A stretch of DNA of 64,000 bases. It comes from Bursaphelenchus xylophilus. Lineage: Eukaryota > Nematoda > Chromadorea > Rhabditida > Aphelenchoididae. Positions 36,086 to 48,019 of the stretch are shown in pieces; within the stretch, counting starts at the first letter, position 1; each line of letters starts with the position of its first letter. Location: contig CAJFCV020000001.1 of assembly GCA_904066235.2 (NCBI GenBank), positions 3,968,001 through 4,032,000 on the forward strand. Reading direction: 5' to 3'. The position numbers were made by a program, and so were the translations under genes. The notes beneath the pieces are model-generated. The model was not told where the DNA came from and did no database searches. It worked only from the letters and a program-made list of their open reading frames with translations.

Positions 36086-39000
36086 ATGAGCTCCCCGTGC
36101 CCGTGTCGAAGGTGGGGCGCCTCGACCCCACTCCCCCCGCCCCGCTCAACTCCCCTTTCACGGGCCCTTCTCCCCGTTCTTCTGATCTCATTCCTGGCCC
36201 TCTGCACCGTGCAGGCCGATCTCACCTCCTCCCCCACGGGTCCCATCAAACTCTACACCAACCAATGGGCCGTTCGAATAGCGAACGGCACCGAAATGGA
36301 TGCGCAAGAGCTGGCGCGAAAGCACGGCTACGAATTCGTGGGCCGCGTGATCCCCGGAAAGGACTATTTTTTGTTCAAAGACGCCCGAGGCAAGAGCCGA
36401 TCGGTGAGAAGGTCGAGGAGTCTGGCTTCAGTCTCGCTGCAAAGGGACCCGAGTGTAAGTTTGAGGGGTTTTTTGAGTGATTTTTTGGGAGTTAAAAGTG
36501 GATTTTGAGGGAAAAGGAAGGATTTTGCGGATTTTTTTTGATTTTTGGAAGAAATAATGGGGAAAAAAGTTGATTTATGGATTGCTAGGTAAATTTTATG
36601 CTCTGATTTTTGATATACATACTATTTATGTTTGAATTTAACGAAAATTTATCAAATTTTGACTAAATTATGTAAAAAAAGTCTTATTATTTTTTATTTT
36701 TTTCGCTTTAAAATTTGATTTTAATCAAAAAATTTTAGCGAAAAACATAAAATTTTATGAGCTTTTCAACCTCAAACTTCATTCCTCTCGAATTTTAGGT
36801 GACATGGCTCCAACAACAGGTGGCGAAACGACGCGTAAAACGCGACTTCTTCTCCGACGACCGTCCCCACTCGTACACGCCGCGTCGTATCGACGCGTCC
36901 CCCGATTACCGCGTCATTCATGACGATATCTTCCACAAGAACAACGAACTGGGCGGACAGAACTATCGCAAGAAGTATGGGACTCCGAATGACCCGTATT
37001 GGAAGGACATGTGGTATCTGCATCGGAGCGACAATCGAGACGGAACTTTGCTGGACCACAATGTAAAAGAGGCCTGGGATCTGGGCTATACGGGCAGAGG
37101 AGTGGTCGTCACCATCCTAGATGATGGTCTAGAACATACGCATCCCGATATCGAACCAAATTATGTGAGTTTTTGGGGATTTTAGGAAGTTGGATTGGTC
37201 CCACCACGAAAACTTGAAATTGCAAAAAATTTATTGGCATTGTGTTTCAAAAGGTGAATGGGGGCAATTGGAGATTCTATGTAAAGTCTTGACGGCGCAG
37301 AGCTGTCCTGAATAAATTTCTGGAGACTATTTGGGTCCCACCACGAAAACTTGAAATTGCTTGGCATTGTGTTTCAAGAGTTGATTTCCATTGATTGTGA
37401 TTCAAAATGGCTTTTCGAAGCCTTCCGTTGTTACCGGACCTTATTTATGGTGAAATTCTGATGATTTTTGGGTACCACCACGAAAACTTGAATTTTAGAA
37501 TTTAGCTTGCGGAATTTGCAAAACGAATGAGTACTTCGCTTGTTTTTTTTTAATTTTAAGGTCAATTTCATTATACACGCCGTATTTTAAAACTTTTGGG
37601 TCCCACCACGAAATCCTGAAAATTCTCCAAGACGTCCCAAATTACTAAATTCGACTTTTGCAGGACCCCCGAGCATCCTACGACGTCAACGAAGGAGACG
37701 CCGACCCCACTCCCCGCTACGAATACACCGATGAAAACCGGCACGGCACTCGGTGTGCGGGCGAAGTGGCTGCCGTCTACAATAACTCCCTTTGCATCGT
37801 CGGAATCGCCTTCAACGCCAAAATTGGCGGCATCAAGATGCTGGACGGAGAGGTTACGGATGCGGTGGAGGCGTCTAGTTTGTCCCACAACCCGAATCAT
37901 ATCGACATTTACTCGGCTTCCTGGGGTCCTGATGATGATGGCAGAACCGTCGATGGACCGGCTGATCTGACAAGACAGGCTTTTGAAAATGGAGTTAGAG
38001 AAGGTAGGTAGATGTTTGGAATTTTTTTTTTGGGTTAAGAAATTTTTTTTTTAGTTTTGAGTTTTGCACTGTGCAGAAATTAAAATTTTAGAGGCTGCAC
38101 GGTGCAGAGAACTTTTTTCACACTTGGTTAAATTTTGCACGGTGCAGATAAAAATTTGTTGCACAGTTCGGAGAATTTTTTTCTTTGCACAGTGCATTTT
38201 TAGGTTGTCGCTGCCCTTTTTTTGATTATTGCACGGTGCAAACTTCCAAATTTTCTGATTTGCACTGTGCGCTTTATTATTATTTTTTTTTATTTTTGCA
38301 CTGTGCGGAAATTAAAGGTTTGGAGTCTGCACGGTGCAGAGAACTTTTTTCTCACTTGGTTAAATTTTGCACGGTGCAGAAGCAAGTTCACTGCACTGTG
38401 CGAAAATTTTTTCCTTGCACAGTGCGGTTTTATTTTTTCTGCACCGTGCAAACGAAGTCAGCGTTCTATCTGCACTGTGCGGAGAATTTTGTTTCTTTGC
38501 ACAGTGCATTTTTTAGGTTGTCGCAGGCCTTGTTTTTACCATTGCACGGTGCAAACCTGCAAGTTTTCAAATTGCACTGTGCACTTTAATTTTTTGAATT
38601 TTTGCACGGTGCAATTTTTTGGATATCAGTTTTGCACTGTGCTAAAGTTTAAAAAAATCCAGAAATGAATAATTTGAATACCGGATATTAATTCCAAATA
38701 ATTTTCAGGACGTGGAGGCCTCGGTTCGATTTTCATTTGGGCCTCGGGCAATGGCGGGAAGGACGCGGATTCCTGCAACTGCGACGGCTACACGAACTCG
38801 GTCTTCACTCTCTCCATATCCTCCGCCACCGAAAACGGGAACATCCCGTGGTATTCGGAGGCCTGTTCCTCCACCCTGGGCACTGCTTATTCGTCCGGAG
38901 CGACCGGCGAGAAGATGATCGCCACCACGGATCTGCATCATTCCTGCACCAAAACCCACACCGGAACCTCGGCTTCGGCCCCATTGGTGGCCGGAATCGC

Positions 39001-41020
39001 GGCGTTGACGCTGGAATCGAACCCAAGGCTGACTTGGAGGGATCTGCAGGTAAATTTCGGGGAGATTTTTGGGGGGATTTTGGGATTTATGGGAAAAAAA
39101 TTTTTTTATTTTTCAAAAAAAAAATGTTTTTTTATTTTCAATTAAATTTTTTTTCTGATTTTTTCTCCAGAGTAAGTATGAGTTTTAAAAAAAATTTTGG
39201 GGAATTTTTGGATTTTTTTTGGGGTTTTCCAAAAAAAAAAAAAATTTTTTGACTTAAAATTTTTTGCTGATTTTTTCTCCATGGTAAATACGAGTTTAAA
39301 AAAAAAATTTTTCTTTTCTTAAAATACGATTTTTTTTAAATTTCAAAAAATTCAGCTCAAAAAATTGATTAACACAAAGTCCTAAGCTCGTATTTTACAT
39401 CCCAAAATTTTCTATTCACTCTAAAAAGTTTTCCTTTCAGCATATCGTGGTCCGAACTTCGAACCCTAAGGGCCTGAAAGCGGGCGATTGGAAGACGAAC
39501 GGAGTCGGTCGGAATGTCTCCCATTCCTTCGGCTACGGCCTTCTGGACGCCGGAGCAATGGTCCGTCTGGCTCGCCAATGGAGAACAGTCCCTCCGCAAC
39601 GAGCCTGTCGCGCCTCTTATCCGGCACCCTATAAAACCATACCAAATGCGAATCGATTGCATTTGCAGATGTTTACAACCGCTTGCACGGGCGACCCACA
39701 GAATGAAATACGGCAATTGGAGCATGTACAGGCCATTATCACACTAAATGCACCGAAACGAGGCGATGTTCAGGTAAAAATTTTGGATTTTTTACAATTT
39801 TTAGAAATTTTTCGTTGAAAAATCGGTATTTTAGAAAAATTTTTGGATTTATTTTGATGGGAAGGCGATTTTTTTGGTAGTTTTAGTCAAGAACGTTTTC
39901 TGGACGACGTATTTTACGATTATTTAAATTTTTCGCACTGTGCATCGACCTTTTGTTGGCGTCTTTGCTCTTTGCACAGTGCAAAAAAAAATTTGAAAAT
40001 TTGCACAGTGCAAATGAGAAGCGGCTCAAAGTTTTGTCGCCGATTTTGCACTGTGCATTTTCGAAAGTTTTTCATCTGCAGTTTGTCGCACAGTTTGCAC
40101 AGTGCAAATGATGAGATGTCAGGAAAATTTTTTGGTTTTCGCACTGTGCGGTTTAAAAAATTTTTTTATTTTTTCGCACAGTGCAGTCGGAAATGTTTTA
40201 TTTTTTTTGCACTGTGCAGTGGAATTTTAAATTTGCTGTTTAAAATTACGCACAGTGCAAATTAAAAGGCCGGATTTTTCGCACTGTGCGGTTTGAATTT
40301 GATTCTGGGTCTGCACTGTGCGAAAAAATAGAAGACTTTGTTTTTGCACAGTGCAGTCGGAAATGTTTTGTTTTTGCACGGTGCAGTCGGAAATGTTTTG
40401 TTTTTGCACCGTGCAGTCGGAAAATTTTTTGGTTTTCGCACAGTGCTGTTTGAAATATTTTATTTTTTCGCACAGTGCAGTCGGAAATGTTTTATTTTTT
40501 TGCACTGTGCAGTCAGAAAAGTTTTTTTTGCACATTGCAGTCGGAAAACCGGGGAATCGTGGTAAAAATCAAAAAAACTTATAAAATAATTTGTATCATC
40601 CTAAAATTTTTTTTGTGTTGAAAATTTTTTTTCATTTTCAATTTTCCTTTCCAGGTGTACCTAATCTCGCCAGCCGGCACTCGCTCCACATTATTGGCGA
40701 AAAGAGTGCGCGACACGAGTCGGACCGGCTTCCGCGACTGGGCCTTCATGACCACTCACTGTTGGGGCGAGTCGGCGACGGGGACCTGGTCGCTGGAGAT
40801 CGACAACGACGGCTGGGAGGACGCCGAACTCCTCAAATGGGACCTTGTCTTCTACGGGACCTCCGAACCGGTGGGACCCTTGGGCGGAGAGGGGTATTAC
40901 ATCAGCGAACGGTCCGTTGACCACAGCTTTCAGCCACAATCCGCGGCAGGGAATGCGATAAAGGCCACCAACACGATATTGATCATATTAACCATGATAG
41001 CAGCCAAAATTTTGATGTGA
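36086..41020 (+). CDS. kpc-1: Furin-type proprotein convertase (KPC-1-like)
   Basis: Six exons join in phase to 704 codons plus stop: 36086-36454, 36799-37164, 37664-38003, 38709-39049, 39441-39773, 40655-41020. Order: signal peptide around residues 30-53 ([17 protein letters not shown]), prodomain with the cleavage site RRVKR before DFFSDD, subtilisin/kexin catalytic domain with Asp in [10 protein letters not shown], His in [10 protein letters not shown], oxyanion Asn in WASGNGG and Ser in GTSASAP, then a P domain ([22 protein letters not shown]) and a C-terminal hydrophobic tail ([14 protein letters not shown]) that may anchor it. The catalytic domain is closer to furin than to PC2 or BLI-4 types. 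The enzyme cleaves precursors after paired basic residues in the secretory pathway. A TTTTTTTTCAG acceptor lies 25 bp before the ATG and may be a trans-splice site. Introns 3 and 5 carry GCACNGTGC clusters. Confidence 0.9.
37190..37640. repeat. Intronic repeat, four copies of a CCACCACGAAAACTTGAA word
   Basis: GGTCCCACCACGAAAACTTG or a variant occurs at about 37197, 37333, 37472 and 37599 in intron 2 of the convertase gene. Two copies are followed by TTGGCATTGTGTTTCAA. A relative lies at about 26035. Confidence 0.75.
38050..38650. repeat. GCACNGTGC cluster 6 (convertase intron 3)
   Basis: About 18 sites with all four central bases (A, T, G and C). Two halves look like a duplicated block (CTTTGCACAGTGCATTTT and TTGTCGC words repeat). 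Confidence 0.85.
39925..40560. repeat. GCACNGTGC cluster 7 (convertase intron 5)
   Basis: About 18 sites. Between about 40340 and 40530 they form a minisatellite of about 31 bp with the shared spacer GCAGTCGGAAATGTTTT. Open frames across it are repeat artefacts. Confidence 0.85.
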
Positions 41021-42363
41021 ATTTGAGATTTTTAGGTATTTAAACTAATTTTTTTTATGATTTTTCTAATGTCTAAGAGTATTTACTTGTAAAATACGAT
41101 CATTTTATGTTTGTTTTGTTCTAATTTTTGTGCTAATTTTTTGAGATTTTTTTCAAAATTTTTTTGAATTTTTATATAATTTTAGGTAATTTCTAGGCAA
41201 AATCAAGATTTTTTTGATGTTTTCGTAGGTCACAAGGTGTAATTACACTTTATTTTTGTTTTATTGGCAAAAATTTTTAGATTTTTAAAAAATTTTCGAT
41301 TTTTTTTGCAAAATTTTTGGAATTTAACGCTAGAAAATCTCAAATCCCGTCTAATTTTATGTCTTGGTGCTCCCACCCTCCACTAGGTACAACGATAACT
41401 GTAAAAATGTAAACATTTTGACCCCAAAAACACGGTGCACTCGTCCCCCCTCCCACTCAACGCGAGTATATCACGAAATCATTCCATTCCCAGAAAATGT
41501 ACCCGACGGGATTACGGTAGAGTACGGTAGATTAAATTTCCACTTTTCTCCACCCCCCGCCTCTCCAGTTCCACTCGAATTTTTATATTGTACTTGTCGT
41601 TAAAAGAGTATTTCCGGGTCTATTCGTGAAGGCATGTGGAGAACAGAGTATTGGGATTGTTACAGTAGGCGCAAGAGTTATTTTGCTTGTCTTTGGAAGC
41701 AACTTGAACTACTTTTTCATCGATTTTTGACAATTTTTTGAGTTTTTACCTTATTTTAGCCAAAAAATTCGATTTTTGCCTTCATTTTGTATTTTTAGGA
41801 AAAGTTTTAAGTGAAAATTGTAAAATACGGTCTTGAATTTTGTGTTATAATCATTACGATGGCAGTTTAAAAAAAAAATCCTAAAATTTTTGCGATTTTT
41901 ACCTTATTTTAGATTAAATTTTTGTTTTGGCTCATTTTTTACGATTTTTGGAATAATTTTCGATTCTAAGCGTAAAATACGAAATAAAATTTTTGATGTA
42001 GCTTCTGTAACATCTCAGCACCCGACTCCAGAATGCCCCATTTTTCTTTCAAAACCCCCCTTCATATGTCACTTTTATCCCCGCTTTCAAAAGGTATACT
42101 GTCTGATTACCGTATTTTTCTTCTCTATGGTTGGTATTTCTAATCTTGTCAAGTGTCAAAAGATGTATTTATTTGCGGATTTAAATAAAAATTTAACCTT
42201 ATTTTGGAGATTAATTTTTAATTTTTTGAAAAAATTTGGAAAAATTATCTTGTTTTAGGTTAAAAGTAAGGTTTTTGATGAAAAGTACTCAGTCTACAAG
42301 TACGTATTTTGAATTACACAAAAAATGCAAAGTTTTACAGTAAAACGGTCAAAAAAACGTTTC
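41021..42363. other. Intergenic DNA downstream of the convertase
   Basis: No exon seen. It contains several GTAAAATACG words, several TTACCTTATTTTAG words and one TATATTGTACTTGTC word at about 41584. Confidence 0.45.
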
Positions 42364-42435
42364 TTCCCATGCCGGGAATCGAACCCGGGCCGCGTGGGTG
42401 AAAGCCACGAATCCTAACCACTAGACCACATGGGA
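42364..42435 (-). tRNA. tRNA-Glu (anticodon TTC)
   Basis: Reverse complement of the same 72-nt sequence as the two plus-strand copies, with a TTTTTTT terminator at its 3' side and the same conserved 5' flank (to about 42540). Confidence 0.97.
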
Positions 42436-42709
42436 GACACTCCGAGGGTCTCGGGAAATGAACCGGATCGGAGAGAGAGGGAGGGAAAAAGATCAAATCA
42501 AAGGAAAAAAGAGCTTTTTGAGGAAAAATTGGGGTAAAATTACAAAAATAATGTAAAATACGACAAAGAAACATACTTCATCTTGAAAAATATCTAATAT
42601 TTTGTAAAAAATAGCCATTTTGTAATTTTTTTAATCGAAAAACTAAAAGTGTCCTGATATGCCTATAATATACCAAAGATATGTCCGGTGAGTGGATTGT
42701 CGATGACTT

Positions 42710-45700
42710 TTAGACCTTATAATGGTCGCTGGAGAATCTGGAGCTGGGCATATCAATATACCCGACCAAAGAATCCCGGGAATCGCGGTGATACGCGGCC
42801 AATTTCTCGATGGGATTGGACGGGGTGCCCAGCGAATTCCCCACACTTCCAATGATGATCTGAGCGCGAGTGGCGCGACTCAGCGCCACCAACAGTCTCT
42901 GGGCGGTCCCATAAGCCGGCCATTCCTCGGGGGTTCCATTCATGAATCCATTGGAAGAGGTGCGGACCAGGTCGAGGAGCACAAAAGGAGCTTCGGTGGA
43001 GACGGCGCGGTCGATTGTTTGGCCGCGAATAGAGCCAGTGGCGCCGGGTTTGCTGCGTCGATGGTGGAATTCGGACTCTTGGACTGGAATTTGCATAAAT
43101 TTGCGGAAAATTTTTTTTAAAAAATCAAAAAGAAATGTGAATTTTTAAGCGATTTCTCAGGGGAAATGTTATTTTTCAATGAGAAAAATATTATCATAAC
43201 TATCTACAGAGAGCTGAAAATTCATTTTTGAACTAAAATTTGCGCATTTCAGAAGTTGGATTTCTTAATACCCACTTTTTCTGACATTTTCTCCAAAAAC
43301 GCACAATTCCTCTCAACCTACCCCGATACGGCGTCAAATAAAGGCAATCCTTGTTGGAGATGTCCGAATTCCTCTCCAAAATCGCATCAAAAATGCAGAG
43401 TGCATAGTGGATATTGCGTCGATTGATGAGATTCAATCTTCGGTCCGGCTCGGAGTCCCGTCTTCCGTCAGCGGCACAGAAATGGTTTCCATTCGCGTCT
43501 TTGGCGGGTAAATTAATAAAAATTGAAACAAATTTTGGGTGGACAATGCGGTGAAGATCACAAAGGCCGCCGAAAGGATCGAAACGAAGGGCCAACGGTC
43601 TGGCGAGGGCGGTGAGATCAGCTGAGATGGTGTAGTCGCTGAAAAATTGGGAAAAATCAAAAAATTCGAAAAATAATTCAGAAATTCAAATTTTTCAAAA
43701 TTAAAAATTTGCATATTTAAATAAAAAATTCTGTATAAAATCAAGATTTCTCTTCAAAAAACAAAAATTATCAAAAATATGCAAATTTATGCTAATTAAA
43801 AAATTTTGCGAAAATTTGCATATTTAAATAAGAAATGCCGAAAGGTCGTATAAAATCAAGATTTCTCTTCAGAAAAAGAAAAATTATCAAAACGGCAAAA
43901 ATATGCCAATTTATGCTAATTAAAAAAATTAAAAAATTTGCATATTTACACAAAAATCAAAATTTCCCCTCTAAAAATTAACATAAATATGCAAATTTAT
44001 GCTAATTGAAAAATAAAACAAATTGCATATTTCAGACCAAAAATCGCATTGAAATTGAACAAAAATTAACTCACTAAAAGGGCTGGATAATCTTGCACAA
44101 GGCCTTGGGAGATCTGACCGTGCTTTTCATCTGGGTGCACGGTAATTTGCACTTCAAAAGTTGGACCAAAGCCGACTCATCGAAGCCGAAATCTTTCTCG
44201 TCTTTGTCGCCAAGGAAGGTCTCCTTCGAAAAGCGGGCACTCAATTGGAATTGGTCGCCTGAAAAAGCAAAAAAATCACTAATCATGTAAATAATGTCAT
44301 GTGTAATATCATCGAATCCGAATATCTCACCGAAAATGGTCAAATGTTGTGGAAGATGGCGTTTCTCCATGTTCTGCACAGCCAGAAGCGTATAAAAATT
44401 CAGCGTGGAGACGGAAGAGGCCTCATCCATGACGATGCGATCGCATTTGAAACGAAGAACCGGTGCCGAGGTGAGGAAATTGAGGACCGCGACGAGCATT
44501 GTGATCTGCTCCGGATGTTCATGATCAAACGAACAGACGTCTCTGATCTCAGGGTCTTTGTGTTCCAGAAGGCTGTCCTTCTCCAACTTACACCAGATGT
44601 ATTGTCGCTCGTTGTTCAGATGTCTGAATTGGGGGAGTTCGAGGAGGAATTTGGACATTCGAACGATCCGCAGGGTGATTTCATTGGCTGCGCCGCGACG
44701 AGTGGTCAAGAGAAGGGTCTTTCGCCGGAGGGCGAACCAGTTGTAGATGGCGAGGAAACAAAAAATCGTCGTTTTTCCACTTCCAGAGGGACCCTGAAGA
44801 TAAGGTAAGATTAGGTGGGAAATACCAAAAATCAGAGTGCTAAGGTGTGGAAAATTGCCTTTTATGGTACCGGAGACAATATCAGACAACAATTTTGGAA
44901 TAAATTTGCAAAATTTTTAACCCGCGATTTGCAGAATCCTTCGGAATTTGAAAGCCAAAGATTGGCAAAAATTCAATTTTTTCGGAGAAAATCTTGGAAA
45001 GTTATAATGTATAAGGTAAGGTTAAGGCCAAAAAATGTCAAACGAACTCAGTTTTTGAATCCAAGCTTGCTCATAAAGCTATTGATACCACATAAACTTA
45101 AATATGACATAAATTTCGCCAAAAGTTTGATAAAAAGAAACGATTTTTTTATGACTAAAATTAAAAAATAAAATAGTCAAATCTGGTAAAATCTCCCCAA
45201 ACTCACCAAAATTGCATTCATTTCAAACTGATACGCCATCACGGCACTTTCCAACTGCTCCGGAAACAGTTTATACGGACTTGGCAAGAGCTCATTGAAC
45301 TTTCCGAGATCATCCCTCGTTACATCGCTGTAAACTCGGGCAATCTCCATCTTTGGATCGTAGAAATTGCAGAGAATACTTTTCAAATTCTTCGGGAACG
45401 TCTCAAGACTCCTTAGTTTGTCGATGAACCTCCTGATTCTGCGAGTTTCTTGGCAGAATCGGTTGGCATGATAATTGAAAGCGAGGAAGATTTTGCCCGG
45501 AGAGACAATTCCAGTGCCCACAAATGGTTGGAGCTCTTTTAATGGATCGATGATTAGTTCTGAAGAAATAAAAGATCATTAATAAACTGACTGCGAAGTA
45601 CTCCAAGTGCGAGTCAGATTTTGATGAAACTTGGCACAAATTTAGACCAATTTTTTAGGGCAAAAGTCGGACAAAAAATTAGGAATTTTTTCCGAATTTC

Positions 45701-47504
45701 CGCAAGAAAAGTTAGATACGTTCAGTGGCGGACCTGATCCATTGGCCAAAAACGTACCATTTTGCATCCGGGAAGTATCCAAAATGCAGCAAAATACCTC
45801 CCTCTCCAAGTGAAAAAACTCCGATTTCAAAAGCGCGCCCACTCTTTTTGTGAGAGAAAGGGCGCGAAGTTCAAAACGGAGTTTTTTTTTAGTTGGAGGC
45901 ATTTTGCAACTTTTTTGATACTTCCCGGATGCAAAATGATACATTTTTTGCCACTGGTTCAGGTCCACATTGGTAAACCGTAGTGTTCAGTCTGACCTTT
46001 GAGATGGTCTTTCTTGGAATATCATCTGGCCAGCTGGCGTCCGCGTTATGCCACTGAACACTGTGGTAGTCTTCTCTGATACAAATGAAGATCGGAAACC
46101 CATAAACTCCATTGCATTTCAGCTTCCCTATAAGCAGTTTTCAAGTGCTGATGATAACGAAACTTATGGATTAACAAAAACAGCGTTATACTGACTTCTC
46201 AAAGCAGCAACTTCCATTACGGGTTCACCAAATCCCCCAGGACTTCCGGTGGAAAAACTCAACTCATATCCTCGGAAATTCTTGTCGCCATCGACTGGAA
46301 TGCGAACCTGCTCGATTCGCAAATCATGGAGTTTGAATTCGAAGGCTTCGGTCACACTAAGCTTCCTCCAGAACAGATCATACGCCACAACCAACGATCG
46401 GCCTACATACAAGCAATAAAAACAAGGGATGTTGTTCAAAATGCCGAACCCATGCCACTAAAACCCACCGCCCATGTTGCCAAACCCTTCAATTGTACGA
46501 AGAATGTTGCCGAATTCCTCTTCAAACTTATCTTCCGTGCCCGGAGTGAGTTTGCCCAGGATCTTGTAGAATTTGCGCACTTCCGCAGCAGATAGCGTTT
46601 GATAGTTGGAAAACTTTTTTTCACAGTAGAACTTGGTCTTGGTCGTCTCAAAGTTCCACGTCATGAATCCCTGAAGGGCATCCTTGCATTCAGCGGGATG
46701 GTAACCCTTTCCCCAGTCCGTTACCGATTCCCTGCATTTGAAACACCGATCGAGAAGGTAAGAATGAACCGACAATGGATCACGGGATTCAACGAAACAA
46801 TTGGTCTATAACACGAAATCACAAATATCGAGGTATTACCTTACCGTGAGTCCCAAGACACCCACTTCTTCATTGGAATTGTGGCCAAACCCTGTACTAT
46901 TACACGGCGATTTCTCAGTGGCAGCAGATAGATGGAGAAAACGAAGTGCTCCCGTGACAGTTCCTACGCTTTCAATCGTAACATCTGTGGATCCGCTCGT
47001 CCGGCTGCTCCCGAGTTGGCGTGGCCTAGTGCGTCCTCGGCTTCCGGCAGAACTTCTATCAGATTGTGTTTCAAGGGTTCCAGATGGGTCATACATGTCG
47101 TCCGATTCTACTTTTCCAAATCCGTTGGATATCCGGTTTCGATTTTTGAGTTCCCGAAGTCCAACATGCTGCTCGGACTTTTCACCAAACAAACGGCTCC
47201 CAAACCCGCGCGCTCCAGTTGATTGTACTAAAACAAGGTAAAAAACTCAAAAACCACTCTTACCGGCAGCGTTCTGGTTTACCCGAGACGAAAAGTGCGA
47301 GTACCGGGCGGTTTCGAATCCGTACGGGGAATTGTGGCCGAATGAACGTCCAAAACCTTCGGAAACATTAGAAAACCCACCTGATTTGCCAGAATGTTGT
47401 GTTTCCTTTTGGACTTCTGGTTCCGTTGGCCGTGATTTTGGACGTCTGGTTCCGTTGGCCACGTTGTCCGGGGAAGAAAAACCAGTATAACAGAACCCCG
47501 ACAT
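42710..47504 (-). CDS. SF1 helicase paralogue 1, disrupted by a MITE
   Basis: Minus-strand exons: 47504-47264, 47227-46845, 46805-46469, 46402-46196, 46127 to about 45973, 45559-45207, 44793-44331, 44258-44075, 43638-43322, 43083-42710. All phases join except across exon 5. N terminus: low-complexity with FG pairs (GFGRSFG, RGFGSRLFG, GFGHNS). Then a Cys knuckle (CFKCRESVTDWG) and a helicase core: motif I GPSGSGKTT, Ia TTRRGAANEIT, II MDEASS, III GDQFQLSARF, V RGQTIDRAV, VI LLVALSRATRAQIIIG. This is the UPF1/DNA2-like superfamily 1. The ATG directly follows TTTTTTTGGCAG, a likely trans-splice acceptor. Exon 5 is cut by a Tc1-type MITE after VYQC and then runs into a stop, so the gene may be a recent pseudogene unless splicing rescues it. 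An extra small intron (46468-46403) is absent from copy 2. Confidence 0.8.
43680..44035. repeat. Intronic tandem repeat, about 110-bp unit, three copies
   Basis: Units share AAATTTGCATATTTA and ATGCAAATTTATGCTAATT, with ATAAAATCAAGATTTCTCTTC in the first two. They lie in the intron before exon 9 of helicase copy 1. Confidence 0.75.
45723..45972. mobile_element. Tc1-type MITE inside an exon of helicase copy 1
   Basis: Same family as 35139-35380: left end CAGTGGCGGACCTGATCCA, right end a decayed complement (GGTCCACATTGG), and shared interior words (AAGCGCGCCCACTC, TTTTGCATCCGGGAAGTATC). It lies where copy 2 encodes the end of its corresponding exon (YRCQPPSTSEYC). The exact right boundary is uncertain by a few bases. 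Confidence 0.75.
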
Positions 47505-48019
47505 CTGCCAAAAAAACATAAAACCGGTAAATTTATTTTTTAAAGTCAAAATACTCGATCAAAATGTAAGAAATAAACATGAATGGTCTTCCATGACCGA
47601 GAAAAGTTTTTAAACGCCCGATTGGCGCTAAAAAAATTTATTTGGCCGCTCTCGCTGCCGACGGCGACCAATTGATCCTCTTCGTGCTGGGACGAAAGGT
47701 TCTCTAGAAAATCTGACAAACGCTCCAAAAAATCCGTCATCTTCAAGTCCGGTAAAAACAAATGACAGTAAACTCCATTTTTTGAGTTGCTGTTGAGTCC
47801 GATTCGAACAAAAAGCAGAAAAACAAATGGTTCACTATCAGAAAAATTTTGAAATCGAATGAGTGATATCGGATATTTCAACCCAAAACTTCTTTTCCCA
47901 CGTCAGCAAAATTCACAAAGCAACAACATCTCTTTTTTATTTCAGCAACGGTAACGAATAGAATAAATGTCATGAAAACGCACAACTCCGGATTCCGGGT
48001 AAAGTATACTGTCAAAGAT
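47505..48019. other. Spacer between helicase copies 1 and 2
   Basis: A minus-strand open frame from about 47742 begins MTDFLERLSDFLENLSSQ and could be an alternative 5' exon of copy 1. It has no clear donor that joins it. Confidence 0.3.

Noticed and set aside
40318..40540. CRISPR-like array of regular repeats
   Set aside because: The repeats are a eukaryotic minisatellite with near-identical spacers inside an intron.
40227..40584. Overlapping open frames with repeated peptides on both strands
   Set aside because: They translate the 31-bp minisatellite of GCACNGTGC sites in convertase intron 5.
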